This document shows positions 52,318-61,362 of a stretch of 64,000 bases of DNA, in pieces. This DNA is from Lentilitoribacter sp039986595 (GTDB taxonomy: Bacteria; Pseudomonadota; Alphaproteobacteria; Rhizobiales; Rhizobiaceae), in NCBI GenBank assembly GCA_039986595.1, contig JBDWQJ010000003.1, positions 62,001-126,000 of the forward strand, written 5' to 3'. Position 1 is the stretch's first letter. The number at the start of each line of letters is the position of its first letter. Under the pieces are notes generated by a model, which saw only the letters and a program-made list of their open reading frames with translations, searched no databases and was not told where the DNA came from. Position numbers and translations under genes: made by a program.

Positions 52318-53682
52318 TTATCGATGCCCTGTATTCAGCCTATCTTCCATAAACGTCGAATATCTCGACATGAAATAGCAGAATAAGAAGTAGATAAAGG
52401 CTGCAAAGGCATAGCCAGTAATATTCTGGACTGGAGAACTCCAAGTCGGATCAGAATATGACAGCTGGATTGTACCCAAGAAGTCAAACAGACCAATGAT
52501 CAACACAAGTGTTGTATCTTTAAACAGACCAATAAATGTGTTCACAATACCTGGAATAACAAGTTTGAGCGCTTGTGGCAGAATAATAAGGCGCATCATT
52601 TGCCCCCAATTCAGTCCAAGCGCCATTGCCCCTTCAAATTGTCCTTTTGGTAGCGCTTGAAGGCCACCACGAATAACCTCAGCCATATATGCAGCGGAGA
52701 AGAGTGCCACACCAATTAGCGCACGCAAGAGCTTATCGAACTCCACACCTTCAGGAAGGAACAGTGGAAGCATAACTGATGACATGAACAAGACTGTGAT
52801 CAATGGAACCCCGCGCCAGAACTCAATAAAGATAACCGAGAACAACCGCACAAAGACCATGTCAGAGCGACGACCCAATGCAAGCAGAATGCCCAATGGT
52901 AATGCAGCAGCGATACCAGTGACAGCAAGAACGAGTGTTACAAGTAAGCCACCCCAAACCGGGGTTTCAACATGCTCAAGTCCAAAATTTACCCCCAAGA
53001 CGATGAAAATCACCGCAACGGCTGCCATAAAGAACAAGACGCCAATGATAGACGGCATTGGATTTTTGTCCGATCCTCGTGCAATCAAGGCTGCAATACC
53101 TGCAATGACCAGTGACAGTATCACAAAGTCGACCGCAAATTTAGCTGTTGATGGTGCCATCATGCTGTCAGGCAATAGGAATCCATTAAAACCAATGTGA
53201 CCGCCTGTTAGCAACACAATTGCAACAACAGGGAAAATCACAACAGTGAAAAGGATGTTCGCTGATTTATAGGGTGCATTTGGGATCAACAATGGAATTA
53301 ATGATCCAAAGAACAGGATGCCTGTGAGATTAACACGCCAAAGCTCTTCAGTTGGGTAACGTCCATAGATGAATTGCTTCATATAAGCGCCGACATAAGC
53401 CCAGCAACCGCCGAACCATTCATTGCCCTGTACACCGCCTTGCGCTTCTGTCGCACAAACTGAACGATCTGCACCAGACCAGACACCTTCCAGAAACACG
53501 AAGGAGATGAACGGTGGGATGAGCTTGTACAAAATCCAAAGACCAATCAACGTCATAATCGTGTTTGGTATTGATGAGAACAGGTTTTTCATAACCCATG
53601 CCACAGGACCCTTTGCCGATAATGGCGCCGGTTGCTCTTCAAGCATTTCTGTACGGACGAAGGAAATATTTTTATCAGACAT
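52318..53682 (-). CDS. aapM: General L-amino acid ABC transporter, permease AapM
   Basis: Inner-membrane permease that pairs with AapQ. The 454 residues include the HisM/GlnP-type permease domain in the C-terminal half with the EAA loop (EVIRGGLQALPKGQFEGAMALGLNWGQMMRLIILPQALKL, read in parts) contacting AapP. The N-terminal half has several additional helices and the periplasmic-loop block CWAYVGAYMKQFIYGRYP characteristic of AapM/BztC. The stop of aapQ is 14 bp upstream. Confidence 0.95.
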   Translation of the reverse strand: MSDKNISFVRTEMLEEQPAPLSAKGPVAWVMKNLFSSIPNTIMTLIGLWILYKLIPPFISFVFLEGVWSGADRSVCATEAQGGVQGNEWFGGCWAYVGAYMKQFIYGRYPTEELWRVNLTGILFFGSLIPLLIPNAPYKSANILFTVVIFPVVAIVLLTGGHIGFNGFLLPDSMMAPSTAKFAVDFVILSLVIAGIAALIARGSDKNPMPSIIGVLFFMAAVAVIFIVLGVNFGLEHVETPVWGGLLVTLVLAVTGIAAALPLGILLALGRRSDMVFVRLFSVIFIEFWRGVPLITVLFMSSVMLPLFLPEGVEFDKLLRALIGVALFSAAYMAEVIRGGLQALPKGQFEGAMALGLNWGQMMRLIILPQALKLVIPGIVNTFIGLFKDTTLVLIIGLFDFLGTIQLSYSDPTWSSPVQNITGYAFAAFIYFLFCYFMSRYSTFMEDRLNTGHR

Positions 53683-53696
53683 AATACGCTCCTTCC

Positions 53697-54899
53697 CTAT
53701 CTCTCAACCAATGCCATGCGGGCATTGTACCAGTTCATAAACATAGATGTGACCAATGAAATTGTCAGATAGGTCAACATCGTAATAGAAATAAACTCAA
53801 CGGCCTGACCTTGCTGATTAAGCGCGGTACCAGCAAACACGGATGTGAGATCAGGATAAGCAATCGCAACAGCAAGTGACGAGTTTTTCGTTAAGTTTAA
53901 ATATTGAGATGTGAGCGGCGGAATAATAATGCGCATCGCTTGTGGAATAATCACAAGGTTTAGCGTTTTATTCTGACGCAAGCCCAAAGCATGTGCAGCT
54001 TCTGTCTGACCTTTGTTTACGGCCAAAATACCCGCACGAACAATCTCAGCAATAAACGCTGCAGTATAAGTTGTGAGCGCAAGCAACAGAGCAATGAACT
54101 CAGGGATCATTGTCATACCGCCAGAAGGTCTAAAGCCACCGGCAACAGGGATATCCCAAGTTAGAGGCGCACCTAATGCCAGGAAGACGATTAACGGTAG
54201 ACCGATAATGACGCCAAGACCTGCCCAAAATGTCGGGAACTGCTGTCCGGTTGCCATTTGGCGTTTCTTTGCCCAGCTACCAATAACAAAAGCGGCCACA
54301 ATACCGACAACAAAAGCGATGAAGATCATGAACGATCCCTCACCCCAAATTGGTTTTGGTGCGAAATAACCACGGTTATTTAAAAGACCCATAAAGCCAA
54401 AATCAGCACTATCGCGTGGTTGCGGCAATAAACGCAGCACACCGAAATACCAAATGAAGATATGGAGCAAGAGCGGGATATTACGGAAAATCTCAACGTA
54501 GATTTTCGATAGTTTACCGATAATCCAGTTGTCAGAAAGTCTAGCGACACCAATTGTAAAGCCGAGCAAAGTTGCCAAAACAATACCAATTACAGCAACA
54601 ATGAGCGTGTTTAATACGCCAACGACATAGACATCAAAATAAGTTGATGAAGCCTGGCTGTATTCGACCAGCGATTGGCTGATTGCAAAACCAGCGCTTG
54701 AATTTAGAAATGCAAAACCTGATGAAATGCCCGCACGATCAAGCGCGTCGAACATATTGGTTATGCCACTATAAATAAGATAAATAATTGCGATAGTGAG
54801 CAAAGCTTGAAACAGCATGCTGCGAACTTCGGGTCGGTTTAACAACGCGACCTGCGGCTCTTCACTGGTTTGCTGGTTAGCAGCAACATCAGACGCCAT
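53697..54899 (-). CDS. aapQ: General L-amino acid ABC transporter, permease AapQ
   Basis: Second permease subunit, 400 residues. The EAA loop reads EIVRAGILAVNKGQTEAAHALGLRQ with IPQAMRIIIPPLTSQYLNLTKNSSLA, the standard AapQ/BztB signature. A large periplasmic insertion lies between helices. It follows aapJ after about 200 bp with a terminator-like hairpin. Confidence 0.96.
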   Translation of the reverse strand: MASDVAANQQTSEEPQVALLNRPEVRSMLFQALLTIAIIYLIYSGITNMFDALDRAGISSGFAFLNSSAGFAISQSLVEYSQASSTYFDVYVVGVLNTLIVAVIGIVLATLLGFTIGVARLSDNWIIGKLSKIYVEIFRNIPLLLHIFIWYFGVLRLLPQPRDSADFGFMGLLNNRGYFAPKPIWGEGSFMIFIAFVVGIVAAFVIGSWAKKRQMATGQQFPTFWAGLGVIIGLPLIVFLALGAPLTWDIPVAGGFRPSGGMTMIPEFIALLLALTTYTAAFIAEIVRAGILAVNKGQTEAAHALGLRQNKTLNLVIIPQAMRIIIPPLTSQYLNLTKNSSLAVAIAYPDLTSVFAGTALNQQGQAVEFISITMLTYLTISLVTSMFMNWYNARMALVER

Positions 54900-55049
54900 G
54901 GCGGATTCCCCAACAATTCTTCAGCTAATAAAACGTGTCGTAAACATGTCTTGAAAGCGCGAATTGTTATTTTGATTTATTTTTTTACGTTTATCACGCC
55001 AATCCGCTTGTGAGCGAATAAGTCCCTTCGTGAAAACGTGCCCTGTATT

Positions 55050-55083
55050 TTTTTATAAAACACCCGGCCATTAAGACCGGGTG
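55050..55083 (-). terminator. Terminator/attenuator between aapJ and aapQ
   Basis: CACCCGG pairs with CCGGGTG around a 9-nt loop, followed on the minus strand by TTTTATAAAAAAATAC. It lies 20 bp after the aapJ stop; partial termination would make the binding protein more abundant than the permeases. Confidence 0.75.
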
Positions 55084-55102
55084 CATAAGTAGTGCTATTT
55101 TA

Positions 55103-56119
55103 TTAGCGTACTGGAGGACCGTATTGTAGGCCACCATCTGTCCAAAGAGCATTTACGCCGCGCGCAATTCCCAATGGAGTGTCTGGACCAACATTGCGGT
55201 CGAACATTTCAGCATAGTTACCAACTGATTTGATGATTTGAGCTGCCCAATCATTTGGAATTCCCATTGCGTCACCAAACTCACCACCAAGCAAACGCTT
55301 GATGCCTGGGTTTTCACTACCCATCATTTCACCAACGTTAGCTGATGTGATGCCGAACTCTTCAGCATTCAAAGTAGCAATGTGTGTCCAACGAACGATG
55401 TTAAACCACTGATCATCACCCTGACGAACAACTGGACCAAGTGGCTCTTTTGAAATGATTTCTGGTAGCACAGTGTGTGCAGCAGGATCAGTCAATTTTA
55501 GACGTTGAGCATACAAACCAGAAGCATCTGTTGTGTAAACATCGCAACGGCCTGCATCGTAGGCTGCAACAACTTCGTCAGCTTTTTCAAATGCAACCAA
55601 CTCGTACTCAAGATTGTTTGCTGCAAAGTAATCTGCAACGTTCAATTCTGTTGTTGTACCAGTGTTTGTACAGATAGAAGCACCGCTCAACTCAAGCGCT
55701 GAACCGATTTTCATGTCTGTGCGAATCATGAAGCCTTGACCATCGTAGTAGTTCACACCAGCGAAGTTCAAACCAAGCTGTGTATCGCGGCTTGCTGTCC
55801 AAGTTGTGTTACGTGACAGAATGTCGATTTCACCAGACTGCAACGCTGTAAAGCGCTCTTTCGCTGAAAGTGGTGTAAATTTCACCGCAGTCGCGTCTCC
55901 GAACACAGCAGCTGCAACCCCTTTACATAGGTCCACATCCAATCCACTCCAGTTACCATCAGAATCCTGATTTGAGAAACCTGGTAGACCTTGGCTAACA
56001 CCACACTGAACAAAGCCTTTTGCTTTTACATCGTCCAATGTTGCTGCGCTTGATGCGCCTGTAGAAACGCCCAGCGCCGCTACTGCTCCCATAACCGTAG
56101 TTAATAGTGCTTTTTTCAT
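55103..56119 (-). CDS. aapJ: General L-amino acid ABC transporter, periplasmic binding protein
   Basis: Binds amino acids in the periplasm for AapQMP. From the ATG at 56119 (338 residues) there is a signal peptide (about 1-25, cut near SSAAT), then KAKGFVQCGVSQGLPGFSNQDSDGNW (read in parts), GLDVDLCKGVAAAVFGD and FTALQSGEIDILSRNTTWT, the AapJ/BztA pattern. An upstream in-frame start at 56146 is possible. It is the first gene of the operon. Confidence 0.96.
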   Translation of the reverse strand: MKKALLTTVMGAVAALGVSTGASSAATLDDVKAKGFVQCGVSQGLPGFSNQDSDGNWSGLDVDLCKGVAAAVFGDATAVKFTPLSAKERFTALQSGEIDILSRNTTWTASRDTQLGLNFAGVNYYDGQGFMIRTDMKIGSALELSGASICTNTGTTTELNVADYFAANNLEYELVAFEKADEVVAAYDAGRCDVYTTDASGLYAQRLKLTDPAAHTVLPEIISKEPLGPVVRQGDDQWFNIVRWTHIATLNAEEFGITSANVGEMMGSENPGIKRLLGGEFGDAMGIPNDWAAQIIKSVGNYAEMFDRNVGPDTPLGIARGVNALWTDGGLQYGPPVR

Positions 56120-56505
56120 ATTTTTTCTTTCTTTGCCCTGTTGCACTTACTGTGCAAATTGTTAGCTCATCAAACTGATGAGTGTACTCACACATACATC
56201 GACGCGTTCCGATGTATTCTCCCTCATCGGCTCGCAATATATGTAGGCACATACCAACGCGAATTGACAAAATGGTCAAGTATTTTTTTGAAAAAGATGG
56301 TTTCTTCTTTAAAATATCCAAAAGCTTGTATTTTTTATGAGAATTAATGGTGTTCTTATAAAATTTTAGCTAATTTCCACGTAACGGGCTTATCGTCAAA
56401 AAATCTATTTTTTCTCACTCAAAACATGTCTAATAAATATACCAGGGTGACTAATTTTCAGTCAATTAGGTTCGTTGATGCTGCTTACCGAAATAGTGTT
56501 TCGTA
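56120..56505. other. Upstream region of aapJ with an inverted repeat
   Basis: About 385 bp without a gene. It holds a perfect inverted repeat (56141-56157) near the aapJ start and a weak promoter candidate on the minus strand: TTGACC (56274-56279), 17 bp, TGGTAT (56251-56256). The remaining sequence toward the receiver gene at 56506 is AT-rich and shows nothing else. Confidence 0.45.
56141..56157 (-). promoter_or_regulatory. Inverted repeat TTGCAC-N5-GTGCAA in the aapJ leader
   Basis: Six-base arms, perfectly paired, 22 bp before the aapJ ATG. It resembles the NtrC box TGCAC-N7-GTGCA, but the gap is 5 rather than 7, so the assignment to NtrC is doubtful. Nitrogen control of aap operons is known in rhizobia. 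Confidence 0.45.
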
Positions 56506-56934
56506 TCAAGTCGTCAGTTCGCTTGGCAATCTTGCTTCTTTTATCCAGAAACGTAGGAAGTTCTGCGCAAAATTCTCGTATTCAGTAATGCTCGACGGTT
56601 TGACCGTATAGGCGTTTGCACCCGATTCATAACATGCTCGAATATCAGAAGGGTTTGATGATGATGAAAATATAACCACAGGGCAGAGTTTTAATAAGGC
56701 ATTTTTTCGGATCCGTTTTAACACCGAAAATCCGTCTTCTTTTGGCATTTTTAAGTCAAGTAGAATGCAAGATACGTTTTCTTGCTCAAGTTTTTTTTCA
56801 ATACCATCTGTTTCATAAATATGAACAAGTTCAACATTTTTATCAAATTTTGTGACCGCGCGCTGCAAAAAGGTCACATCAATGACATCGTCATCAATTA
56901 CGATCACCCTATTTGAAGAGTTGTTTTTTTGCAT
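56506..56934 (-). CDS. Single-domain response regulator (Rcp1-like receiver)
   Basis: Receiver domain of 142 residues with no output domain. The acid pocket VIDDD, the phosphoacceptor Asp in ILLDLKMP, the Ser triplet FSSSSNP and the Lys in VKPSS are present. The length and LDLKMPKEDGFSVLKRIR resemble the receivers that serve phytochrome-like and PAS kinases. It follows the kinase gene by 96 bp on the same strand and is the likely phosphate acceptor of it. Confidence 0.9.
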   Translation of the reverse strand: MQKNNSSNRVIVIDDDVIDVTFLQRAVTKFDKNVELVHIYETDGIEKKLEQENVSCILLDLKMPKEDGFSVLKRIRKNALLKLCPVVIFSSSSNPSDIRACYESGANAYTVKPSSITEYENFAQNFLRFWIKEARLPSELTT

Positions 56935-57030
56935 CTTCGAGTGCCTTTAACATTTTCAATCTAATCAATGAAAAGGTTTTTATAGAATTTTTATCTCGAT
57001 CTCCAATAATAGCGCCCCATTTTATGGGGT

Positions 57031-59280
57031 TTACACAGGAATTTTTAGAATAAATTTCGATCCATCTTTGTAAGATGAATCCAATTCAAGCGTACCGTTA
57101 TGGCCTTCAGCGATTCTTTTAGCCAGAGCTAGGCCAATACCAGTGCCTTTGTATTTTTTCTCATCAGCATGTAGACGCTGAAAAACATTGAAAATGCGAT
57201 TAGATTGCTCTCTTGCTATACCAATTCCATTATCTGCAACTGTAATACAAACCATCTTCGTATCTGTCCGTTTAACATCAACCTCTATGTATGGCGCTTG
57301 ACCATCCTTTTGATATTTAACAGCATTATCAATGAGGTTTTGCATTAGGCGTACAAACAAAACGTAATCTAAGTGTAGATCCACATCTTTTAATATCTCA
57401 ATTTTTGCATTTTTCTGGTCGATGTTTTGGGCAAGGTTTTCCTTCACCTCATCCAACGCAGTACTTAGTAAAAAGTAAGATCTGTTTACTTGTTTGTATG
57501 CAACCTGGGAAAATTCCAGCAGACTTGAAATCAAACGCTCCATGCGGAAAATACTGGCTCGAATGCGATTGATGTAATCGCCAAAGTTCTCAGAGCTACC
57601 ACTTTCATATTCTTCCATTAACATCTCACCAAACAGGCGAATATGACGCAGTGGAGAGCGTAAATCATGAGAGACAATGCCAGCAAATTGCTCAAGCGCC
57701 TGATTGCGGAGCGTTAATGCATGCGCCTGCTCCTCAATCTGAGCTTTAGCGAGTTTTGATTCTGTAATATCGCGCCCAACGGAAATAACCTCATGGGGTT
57801 CACCATCTTTGAACACTAAACGATTGGTCCAAAGCACGGTTTTATAGATGCCATCTTTTGATAACATTTCCTGCTCATAAGTCTGGACTGGAGAGGCCTT
57901 CGTTAATTTTGCAAGACTGTCTTGTAATTGTTTTATAATCTCATCTTTGTGAATGAATTCTAAAAACTTTACACCGACTACCTCACTTAAACTTCGCCCA
58001 AAAAAATCACAATAAAGTTCGTTTGCGAAGTGTATTGTGGTGTCTAAATCTGAGCGCGTAATAAATACCGGTAAGTTTTCGATAAATGTCTCTTGCTGAA
58101 CTCGGCGATAATCCAACTCTTCTCGGATTTCGTGATCTTCGCTTTCATCCTCAACAAAGGCTATGATCCTCTTCGGATCATCCCCCGTCTCGCAAATACT
58201 ATTTACTATACATGGATAAACCGTTCCGTCTTTTCGCACATGTAGTGATCGCGATTGCTGAACTACGCCACTATTTCTTATGATTTTATCGATAAATTGA
58301 CCAATATTTTCAGGGTTCGCATTATGATTGATATCTAACAATGTAAGCTGCGTAATTTCTTCGGCTGTGTATTGCTGATTGTTCAAAAATGCTGTGTTAC
58401 CATACAAAATACGCTGTGTTTGGATATCGATAAACGCAACTGGCGCTGCAATATTATCAAGCGCATCGCCGAGCGATTCTGCCAGCGTCTTGGTTTCCAT
58501 TAATTCTGTAATATTGCTTCTGATACCAACGATATGGCCATCATCCATGACCCGTTCATCAACGCGTATATAACGGCCATCCTTAAGGTGTTGGATGATA
58601 GGGGCAGATGGATTATTGTGCATTTTAAGACGCTCATTGAGCCATGCAGCGCGGCTTTCTTCGGTAAAGCCCGCTTCCTCATACTGCCCCCGCTCAAGGC
58701 CGTATCTCAATATATCTTCAAATTTAACACCAATACTTATTGCATCTTTTGAGGAGGGATAGACTTCAAGATAGCCTTGGTTGAAAACCTGCAATCGATC
58801 TTCTTTATCATAAATTGCAAATCCTTCAGGAATTGCTGACAAAGCTGCATTGAGTAAATCTAAAGAACTCTTATACTCATCTTTGATTTTTTGAACTTGC
58901 CCACTATCTTTAAAATAGACAATATCGCGCTTAACCCCATCCTTGCAAATAATCGCAACATTGTCTGAAATAGATGTTTGAAAGCGTGGTTGAGTAGCAA
59001 GGTCAACCTCAACAACCTTTTCATCAGACGGCTTGTCTTTTTGCAGAATAATTTTAGATGCAAAATCTCGTTGCACACTGTTTTGTGGTACAATTAACGG
59101 AAATAGATCATGAAACTTTTTACCAACCACAGCATTGGGTTCCAAACCGAGCTCATGGGTTGCAGCTTGATTTATCAGCGATATATCACCATCGCTCGCT
59201 AGCAAAAAACCTGGGTTTGGCGAGGCATCGAAAAAAGACTGGCTTGTCTCATCTAATATTCTATCCAATGCACGCTCCAC
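57031..59280 (-). CDS. Multi-PAS sensor histidine kinase
   Basis: Soluble sensor kinase of 749 residues with no membrane helix. In order: PAS (about 10-60), PAS_7-like segment (about 145-260, ALSAIPEGFAIYDKEDRLQVFNQGYLEVYP, read in parts), a PAS (about 275-380), a fourth PAS (about 395-505, ending SVGRDITESK), HisKA with H near 537 in FAGIVSHDLRSPLRH, and HATPase with NLIDNAVKYQ, DNGIGI and GTGIGLALAKRI. The start at 59280 is GTG; a TTG at 59268 has a better ribosome binding site (GGAG). The stimulus is unknown. Confidence 0.9.
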   Translation of the reverse strand: MERALDRILDETSQSFFDASPNPGFLLASDGDISLINQAATHELGLEPNAVVGKKFHDLFPLIVPQNSVQRDFASKIILQKDKPSDEKVVEVDLATQPRFQTSISDNVAIICKDGVKRDIVYFKDSGQVQKIKDEYKSSLDLLNAALSAIPEGFAIYDKEDRLQVFNQGYLEVYPSSKDAISIGVKFEDILRYGLERGQYEEAGFTEESRAAWLNERLKMHNNPSAPIIQHLKDGRYIRVDERVMDDGHIVGIRSNITELMETKTLAESLGDALDNIAAPVAFIDIQTQRILYGNTAFLNNQQYTAEEITQLTLLDINHNANPENIGQFIDKIIRNSGVVQQSRSLHVRKDGTVYPCIVNSICETGDDPKRIIAFVEDESEDHEIREELDYRRVQQETFIENLPVFITRSDLDTTIHFANELYCDFFGRSLSEVVGVKFLEFIHKDEIIKQLQDSLAKLTKASPVQTYEQEMLSKDGIYKTVLWTNRLVFKDGEPHEVISVGRDITESKLAKAQIEEQAHALTLRNQALEQFAGIVSHDLRSPLRHIRLFGEMLMEEYESGSSENFGDYINRIRASIFRMERLISSLLEFSQVAYKQVNRSYFLLSTALDEVKENLAQNIDQKNAKIEILKDVDLHLDYVLFVRLMQNLIDNAVKYQKDGQAPYIEVDVKRTDTKMVCITVADNGIGIAREQSNRIFNVFQRLHADEKKYKGTGIGLALAKRIAEGHNGTLELDSSYKDGSKFILKIPV

Positions 59281-59318
59281 ATATGCGATTATGTGAACAC
59301 CATTGAACCCTAACCTCT

Positions 59319-59741
59319 TTAATCATCTGATAAATTGGTATTTTTCTTCGCAAATTCATCAATTATGAAACCAATTGCATTGCGATCCAGCTCATTTTTA
59401 CCGATGCGGAAGTCAGCACCATATTCTTCAAATTCTTGGAAGTATTCAGGTTCTATGCTTGATGATACGATCCCGATAGGTCCGGTAAAGGCTTTTGAGC
59501 GCAACACGGGAACTGATGTTCTGAAATCGTCGTTAAGATGGAGTTTATTATCTAACAGAATCATCGATATGCTTCGCTCATCGAGCACCTTGCAAGCGCT
59601 TTCAATATCAGTCACGCAAACAAGCTCAGTGTTTTGATCAGCTCCCCCTTTTACAAGCCACTCCATAAGCACAAATTCATCTGGATTGTCATCGACAAAC
59701 AAAATTGTGATTATCTCCAACTCCTGAGCAGCGCTATTCAT
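59319..59741 (-). CDS. Single-domain response regulator (divergent receiver)
   Basis: Receiver-like protein of 140 residues. The acid pair is in FVDDNPDE, the acceptor Asp in ILLDNKL and the conserved Lys in RIGKNELD. VSSS follows strand 4. It has no output domain. GGGAGATG precedes the ATG. It lies 34 bp after the LuxR gene and 38 bp before the kinase gene, so all are probably one operon. Confidence 0.85.
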   Translation of the reverse strand: MNSAAQELEIITILFVDDNPDEFVLMEWLVKGGADQNTELVCVTDIESACKVLDERSISMILLDNKLHLNDDFRTSVPVLRSKAFTGPIGIVSSSIEPEYFQEFEEYGADFRIGKNELDRNAIGFIIDEFAKKNTNLSDD

Positions 59742-59775
59742 AAATCATCTCCCGCGAATTTATTGTAGTTCTATA

Positions 59776-60465
59776 TTACTTTATCAAACCCATTCTAATG
59801 GCCTTTGCAACCATTTGAGCTCTATTAACGACCTGTAGTTTTTGTAGTATTTTCGTAGTGTAAGAATTAATTGTATGCTCCGATAATCCTAAAATTATGG
59901 CAATCTCAACCGAAGTCTTTCCCTCAGAACTCCATCTTATGACCTCTAACTCCCTTGGAGAGATGACCGGCATGGAATCGGGAAGAATTATTTCATTGAA
60001 GAAATTTTGAAATACGAGTTTACAAGAGTAAACTAGTTGGTCGATATCTGATTTGTCAGCAATCGTTTTTTGCATAACCAGCCAAATACCAAAATGGCGA
60101 CCATTGGGCGTGTGCAACGGAACGGAAATTCCTAAAGATTTTGATAGATCACCACAAAATTTTACCTGCTCACTAACCGTTGGGCTATCCCACATATCGT
60201 GGAGCATCTCGTTACGCATATTATGGAAGATTAGATTGTCTTGTGAAATGGAAATGACGTCCAAATCGACCAAATTCGAATCATCTTTGTTCACGACCAC
60301 CATTAATGATTCGATTGCAGTTTCTTCCGGCCAATTATTTAAGTCAAATACAGTCAAAAGATCGAGTTCATATTTAACGCATAAGCATTTGAATAATCGA
60401 TAGAAATCTAACTTATTTATTGCTCGTTCTAAATCGGCCAAGCAGTTTGGTTTCTGATGCTTCAT
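59776..60465 (-). CDS. LuxR-family transcriptional regulator (solo, autoinducer-domain type)
   Basis: The 229 residues have an N-terminal region of about 150 that fits the autoinducer-binding domain fold and a C-terminal LuxR HTH (about 165-225: ISPRELEVIRWSSEGKTSVEIAIILGL, read in parts). The Trp-Tyr-Asp-Pro ligand signature of classical LuxR proteins is not evident (HNMRNEMLHDMWDSPT in place of the DP region), while GISVPLH is kept. No luxI lies nearby. GAGGCG precedes the ATG. It is the first gene of the signalling cluster. Confidence 0.87.
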   Translation of the reverse strand: MKHQKPNCLADLERAINKLDFYRLFKCLCVKYELDLLTVFDLNNWPEETAIESLMVVVNKDDSNLVDLDVISISQDNLIFHNMRNEMLHDMWDSPTVSEQVKFCGDLSKSLGISVPLHTPNGRHFGIWLVMQKTIADKSDIDQLVYSCKLVFQNFFNEIILPDSMPVISPRELEVIRWSSEGKTSVEIAIILGLSEHTINSYTTKILQKLQVVNRAQMVAKAIRMGLIK

Positions 60466-60574
60466 GGATACGCCTCGCTGACAGAAAGTTAGTACAATTC
60501 AAAAGTGAATGAAACTAAAATCTGATTACAATCGGGTTCAATCCTATTGAAACAACGAAGTGGTTTTTGAGAGT

Positions 60575-60651
60575 TGGCGATCCCGGCAGGACTCGAACCT
60601 GCAACAACCTGCTTAGAAGGCAGGTGCTCTATCCAGTTGAGCTACGGGACC
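60575..60651 (-). tRNA. tRNA-Arg (anticodon TCT)
   Basis: The 77-nt sequence folds as a cloverleaf with acceptor GGTCCCG/CGGGATC (one G-T), anticodon stem CCTGC/GCAGG around CTTCTAA, the TTCGAGTC T-loop and an encoded CCA. The terminal arm begins next to NDUFS4 homologue gene, which ends 19 bp upstream, so it may be transcribed with it. Confidence 0.95.
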
Positions 60652-60669
60652 AAACTTTTGCCATATAAC

Positions 60670-61002
60670 TTAGTGTGTCCAAGGCTGCGGACGGTCATAT
60701 TTGAAGTTATCAGTATATGACATTTGGCGACGTTTCGCTTTATTGACTGTTAACACACGATACTTAATACCTTCGCGCTCTGCGTAAGCAATTGCATCTT
60801 CTTTGTTATCGAAATTCAAGACAACTTGTGTCTGTGTGTCTGAGCTGGTTGTATAACCCATAATTGGGTCAATCGTTCTGGCTGAAACACGATCAAACTC
60901 TAGCAACCATTTATGCGTCTTGGCTTTACCCGACTGCATTGCATTTTTAGTTGGTTGGTAGATTTTTGCGGTCCGTGCTGAGCTTTGAGTATCAGATGGC
61001 AT
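60670..61002 (-). CDS. NDUFS4-family complex I accessory subunit
   Basis: Small alphaproteobacterial homologue of mitochondrial NDUFS4, a peripheral subunit of respiratory complex I. The 110 residues contain AKIYQPTKNAMQSGKAKTHKWLLEF (read in parts), the stretch PIMGYTTSSDTQTQVVLNFDNKEDAIAYAEREG and the terminal DNFKYDRPQPWTH. AAAGG precedes the ATG. It lies between two tRNA genes. Confidence 0.93.
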   Translation of the reverse strand: MPSDTQSSARTAKIYQPTKNAMQSGKAKTHKWLLEFDRVSARTIDPIMGYTTSSDTQTQVVLNFDNKEDAIAYAEREGIKYRVLTVNKAKRRQMSYTDNFKYDRPQPWTH

Positions 61003-61053
61003 ATTTAAAACCTTTCTTGATAAGAGCTGACCAGCAACACCAATTTATGTTGC

Positions 61054-61130
<77 letters not shown>

Positions 61131-61148
61131 ACGACTGCAACGACCGCT

Positions 61149-61177
61149 CATGTACACAAGTCATTAGCAGTGCGCAA
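61149..61177 (-). promoter_or_regulatory. tRNA-Pro promoter
   Basis: -35 TTGCGC (61172-61177) and -10 TACATG (61149-61154) with 17 bp spacing on the minus strand, 18 bp before the tRNA. Confidence 0.55.
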
Positions 61178-61313
61178 CTGTAAATCGACGTTTGTTTGCT
61201 CTTATTTTCATTTTTTTAAATTATTTGTTCGTTGCACCATTATTAAGGCCTATTTCCCTGCTGTCAAAACAAGACCATTTATCCAAACGATCAACACCTT
61301 CGATATTTAGGCA

Positions 61314-61341
61314 CAAAAAAAGCGCCCTAATTGGACGCTCG
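61314..61341 (-). terminator. Terminator of the cold-shock gene
   Basis: AGCGTCC pairs with GGGCGCT (one T-G) around a 5-nt loop on the minus strand, followed by TTTTTTT, about 20 bp after the stop at 61363. Confidence 0.85.
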
Positions 61342-61362
61342 ATTGTCTGATTCATTTTAGCT

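Noticed and set aside
56141..56157. Canonical NtrC box before aapJ
   Set aside because: The gap between TGCAC and GTGCA is 5, not the 7 of the NtrC consensus; kept only as an unassigned dyad.
60466..60574. A lux box or luxI gene for the LuxR-type regulator
   Set aside because: No 20-bp lux-box-like dyad and no LuxI-like frame was found in the window.
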